NCBI RefSeq assembly: GCF_024112395.2
Contig: NZ_CP078013.2
Location: 930,001-994,000, forward strand
DNA length: 64,000 nucleotides
Direction: 5' to 3'
Source: Pseudomonas pergaminensis
Lineage (GTDB): Bacteria; Pseudomonadota; Gammaproteobacteria; Pseudomonadales; Pseudomonadaceae
The notes under the pieces were generated by a model. It had not been told where the DNA came from. It worked only from the letters and a program-made list of their open reading frames with translations, and did no database searches. Below, piece after piece: positions 62,454 to 64,000 of this stretch. Each line of letters begins with the position of its first letter. The stretch's first letter is position 1. A program made the position numbers and the translations under genes.

Positions 62454-63494
62454 TCAAGGTGCTGGGTTTGGGTGATCCTTCTGAATCGCTTCAATCCCTT
62501 CCAATACCTCTTTCGACAGTTTCAGGTCAGCACTGGCAATGTTGCTGTCCAGCTGCTCCAGGCTGGTGGCGCCAATGATATTGCTGGTCACGAATGGCTG
62601 CTGGGTCACGAACGCCAGCGCCATCTGCGCCGGGTCCAGGCCGTGTTCGCGTGCCAGTGCCACATACCGGCTGCACGCCGCCTCCGACTGCGGGTTGAAG
62701 TAGCGGCTGAAGCGGCTGTATTCCGTCAGGCGTGCCTTTGCCGGGCGCGCGCCGTTTTCGTACTTGCCGCTGAGCATGCCGAACGCCAGTGGCGAGTAGG
62801 CCAGCAAGCCGCATTGTTCGCGAATCGCGACTTCCGCCAGGCCCACTTCAAAGCTGCGGTTGAGCAGGTTGTAGGGGTTCTGGATCGACACCGCACGGGT
62901 CCAGCCACGGGCTTCGGCCAGGGCCAGGAATTTCATGGTGCCCCACGGGGTCTCGTTGGACAGGCCGATGTGGCGGATCTTGCCCGCCTTCACTTGCTCG
63001 TCCAGCGCCTCGAGGGTTTCTTCCAGCGGGGTGAGGTCGTCTTCGTCCTTGTGCTTGTAGCTCAGTTGGCCGAAGAAGTTGGTGCTGCGTTCTGGCCAAT
63101 GCAGCTGGTAGAGATCGATCCAGTCGGTTTGCAGGCGCTTGAGGCTGGCATCCAGTGCGTCGACGATGTGCTTGCGGTTATGGCGCAGGTGGCCATCGCG
63201 GATGTAGTCGATGGTGTTGCCGGGGCCGGCGATCTTGCTGGCGAGGATCCAGTCGGCGCGGTCGCCACGGCTTTTGAAGTAATTACCGATGTAGCGCTCG
63301 GTCGTGGCGTAGGTGTCGGCCTTGGGCGGCACCGGGTACATTTCGGCTGTGTCGAGGAAGTTGATCCCCGCGGCCTTGGCCCGCTCGATCTGTGCGAAGG
63401 CCTCTGCCTCGCTGTTCTGCTCGCCCCACGTCATGGTGCCGAGGGCTATCGCGCTCACGTTCAGATCCGTACGGCCCAGCTGTCGATAATCCAT
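62454..63494 (-). CDS. NADP(H)-dependent aldo/keto reductase, Tas-like
   Basis: A 346-residue TIM-barrel reductase. Catalytic residues are in NFLDTAEMYPVPP (Asp, Tyr) and LYQLHWPERSTN (His), with Lys in ASKIAG. The length and the MDYRQLGRTDLNVSAIALGTM start match E. coli Tas. The physiological substrate is unknown. The start at 63494 has AAGGAG about 7 nt upstream; the extension to 63518 is unnecessary. It is divergent from rplM. Confidence 0.92.
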   Translation of the reverse strand: MDYRQLGRTDLNVSAIALGTMTWGEQNSEAEAFAQIERAKAAGINFLDTAEMYPVPPKADTYATTERYIGNYFKSRGDRADWILASKIAGPGNTIDYIRDGHLRHNRKHIVDALDASLKRLQTDWIDLYQLHWPERSTNFFGQLSYKHKDEDDLTPLEETLEALDEQVKAGKIRHIGLSNETPWGTMKFLALAEARGWTRAVSIQNPYNLLNRSFEVGLAEVAIREQCGLLAYSPLAFGMLSGKYENGARPAKARLTEYSRFSRYFNPQSEAACSRYVALAREHGLDPAQMALAFVTQQPFVTSNIIGATSLEQLDSNIASADLKLSKEVLEGIEAIQKDHPNPAP

Positions 63495-63666
63495 CGGGTG
63501 CTCCTTCAGGGAAAACAATCATAAAAGCAGGTTGAATTTTTTTTCGCAATCTGCATAATTGCCCACCTCTTTCTGCAGTGGAAGTGATGCGCCGCCTGCC
63601 GAAGAATCTTGCCGTTGAACGGACGCGCCGACCCGAGCCCCCGATAGCGTCTGTATCCGGCTGCCT

Positions 63667-63693
63667 TTGACTTGTCAAAGTACGCACTATTCA
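63667..63693 (+). promoter_or_regulatory. Candidate rplM-rpsI promoter
   Basis: A -35 TTGACT (63667-63672) and a -10-like TATTCA (63688-63693), with a shorter than ideal 15-nt spacer. An alternative -10 is TAAGAT at about 63695. The 50-nt leader before rplM contains a GGGCGGCCCC stretch and may hold the ribosomal-protein autoregulatory structure. Confidence 0.4.
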
Positions 63694-63742
63694 GTAAGAT
63701 CCGCCGTCTAATTTACAGGGCGGCCCCTGAGGCTATTAAAGA

Positions 63743-64000
63743 ATGACAACTTTTACTGCAAAACCGGAAACAGTTCAGCGCGACTGGTTTGTCGTCGACG
63801 CCGCTGGTCAGACCCTGGGTCGTCTGGCCACTGAAGTCGCCAGCCGTCTGCGTGGCAAGCACAAGCCTGAGTACACCCCTCACGTTGACACTGGTGACTA
63901 CATCGTGATCATCAACGCTGAGCAGGTTCGTGTAACCGGCAACAAAGCAAGCGACAAAATGTACTACCGTCACTCCGGTTTCCCAGGCGGTATCAAGTCT
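63743..64000 (+). CDS. rplM: 50S ribosomal protein L13 (5' part)
   Basis: The first 86 residues of about 142 are present. [40 protein letters not shown] and [12 protein letters not shown] are canonical L13. It binds 23S rRNA early in 50S assembly. The gene runs off the window edge and is normally followed by rpsI. ATG 63743 follows AAAGA weakly; expression is probably set by the leader. Confidence 0.97.

Noticed and set aside
1..64000. CRISPR array, prophage or insertion sequence
   Set aside because: No regularly spaced direct repeats, cas, transposase, integrase or phage structural genes were seen on either strand.

Overview
The window is a high-GC gammaproteobacterial chromosome segment, almost certainly from the Pseudomonas fluorescens group. 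The evidence is the gene content (roxSR, opdP with dppBCDF, the piu iron locus, ampDE, cra-fruBKA, pilA/pilC next to a threonine tRNA) and three families of short palindromic intergenic repeats (REP/REPIN) typical of fluorescent pseudomonads. Much of the order, as I recall it, runs in reverse parallel to the P. aeruginosa interval from rplM to pilC, with extra blocks (fru, opuC-like/prfC) placed inside.

Layout. 1-4.2 kb: the N-terminal half of pilC, pilA, a pilin-glycosylase-like membrane protein, a tRNA-Thr(CGT) lacking an encoded CCA, a small DUF6388-like gene and nadC. 4.4-10.8 kb: a DUF1631 protein, ampD-ampE, a chemoreceptor and a zinc-ribbon membrane protein. 10.8-18.3 kb: tatD-like and cra, divergent from the fructose PTS operon fruB-fruK-fruA, with a perfect Cra operator between them. 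18.4-26.7 kb: a Tat-exported PhoD phosphatase, then the siderophore-iron locus (PepSY/flavodoxin reductase, TonB receptor PiuA, dioxygenase PiuC, Sel1 protein). 26.7-32.1 kb: speC, a nested inverted-repeat element, a candidate small RNA and a four-gene quaternary-amine ABC transporter. 32.4-35.5 kb: prfC followed by three accessory genes, two of them related small secreted acidic proteins. 35.5-48.2 kb: a di/tripeptide uptake locus with dppBCDF, the porin opdP and four DppA-type binding proteins, several separated by hairpins. 48.3-51.1 kb: a 951-residue toxin-like protein with its own terminator and visibly lower GC. 51.5-64 kb: conserved genes (SIMPL, roxSR, YddA-like ABC protein, zapG, hydrolase, trpS, zapE, GlxA-type regulator, acyl-CoA dehydrogenase, Tas-like reductase) ending in the start of rplM.

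How the genes fit together. Cra sits divergently from the operon it is known to repress in P. putida, and FruB/FruA/FruK form the full route from external fructose to fructose-1,6-bisphosphate. PiuA, PiuC and the reductase form one iron-acquisition unit. OpdP passes peptides across the outer membrane to several DppA proteins that share one inner-membrane complex. RoxS/RoxR is a redox-sensing pair.

The parts least explained by known biology are the toxin-like gene, the speC upstream region (a candidate sRNA with promoter and terminator next to a 268-bp nested inverted repeat), the tandem acidic secreted proteins with a shared upstream block, and the absence of pilB from the pilA/pilC locus. 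No CRISPR array, prophage or intact insertion sequence was seen.
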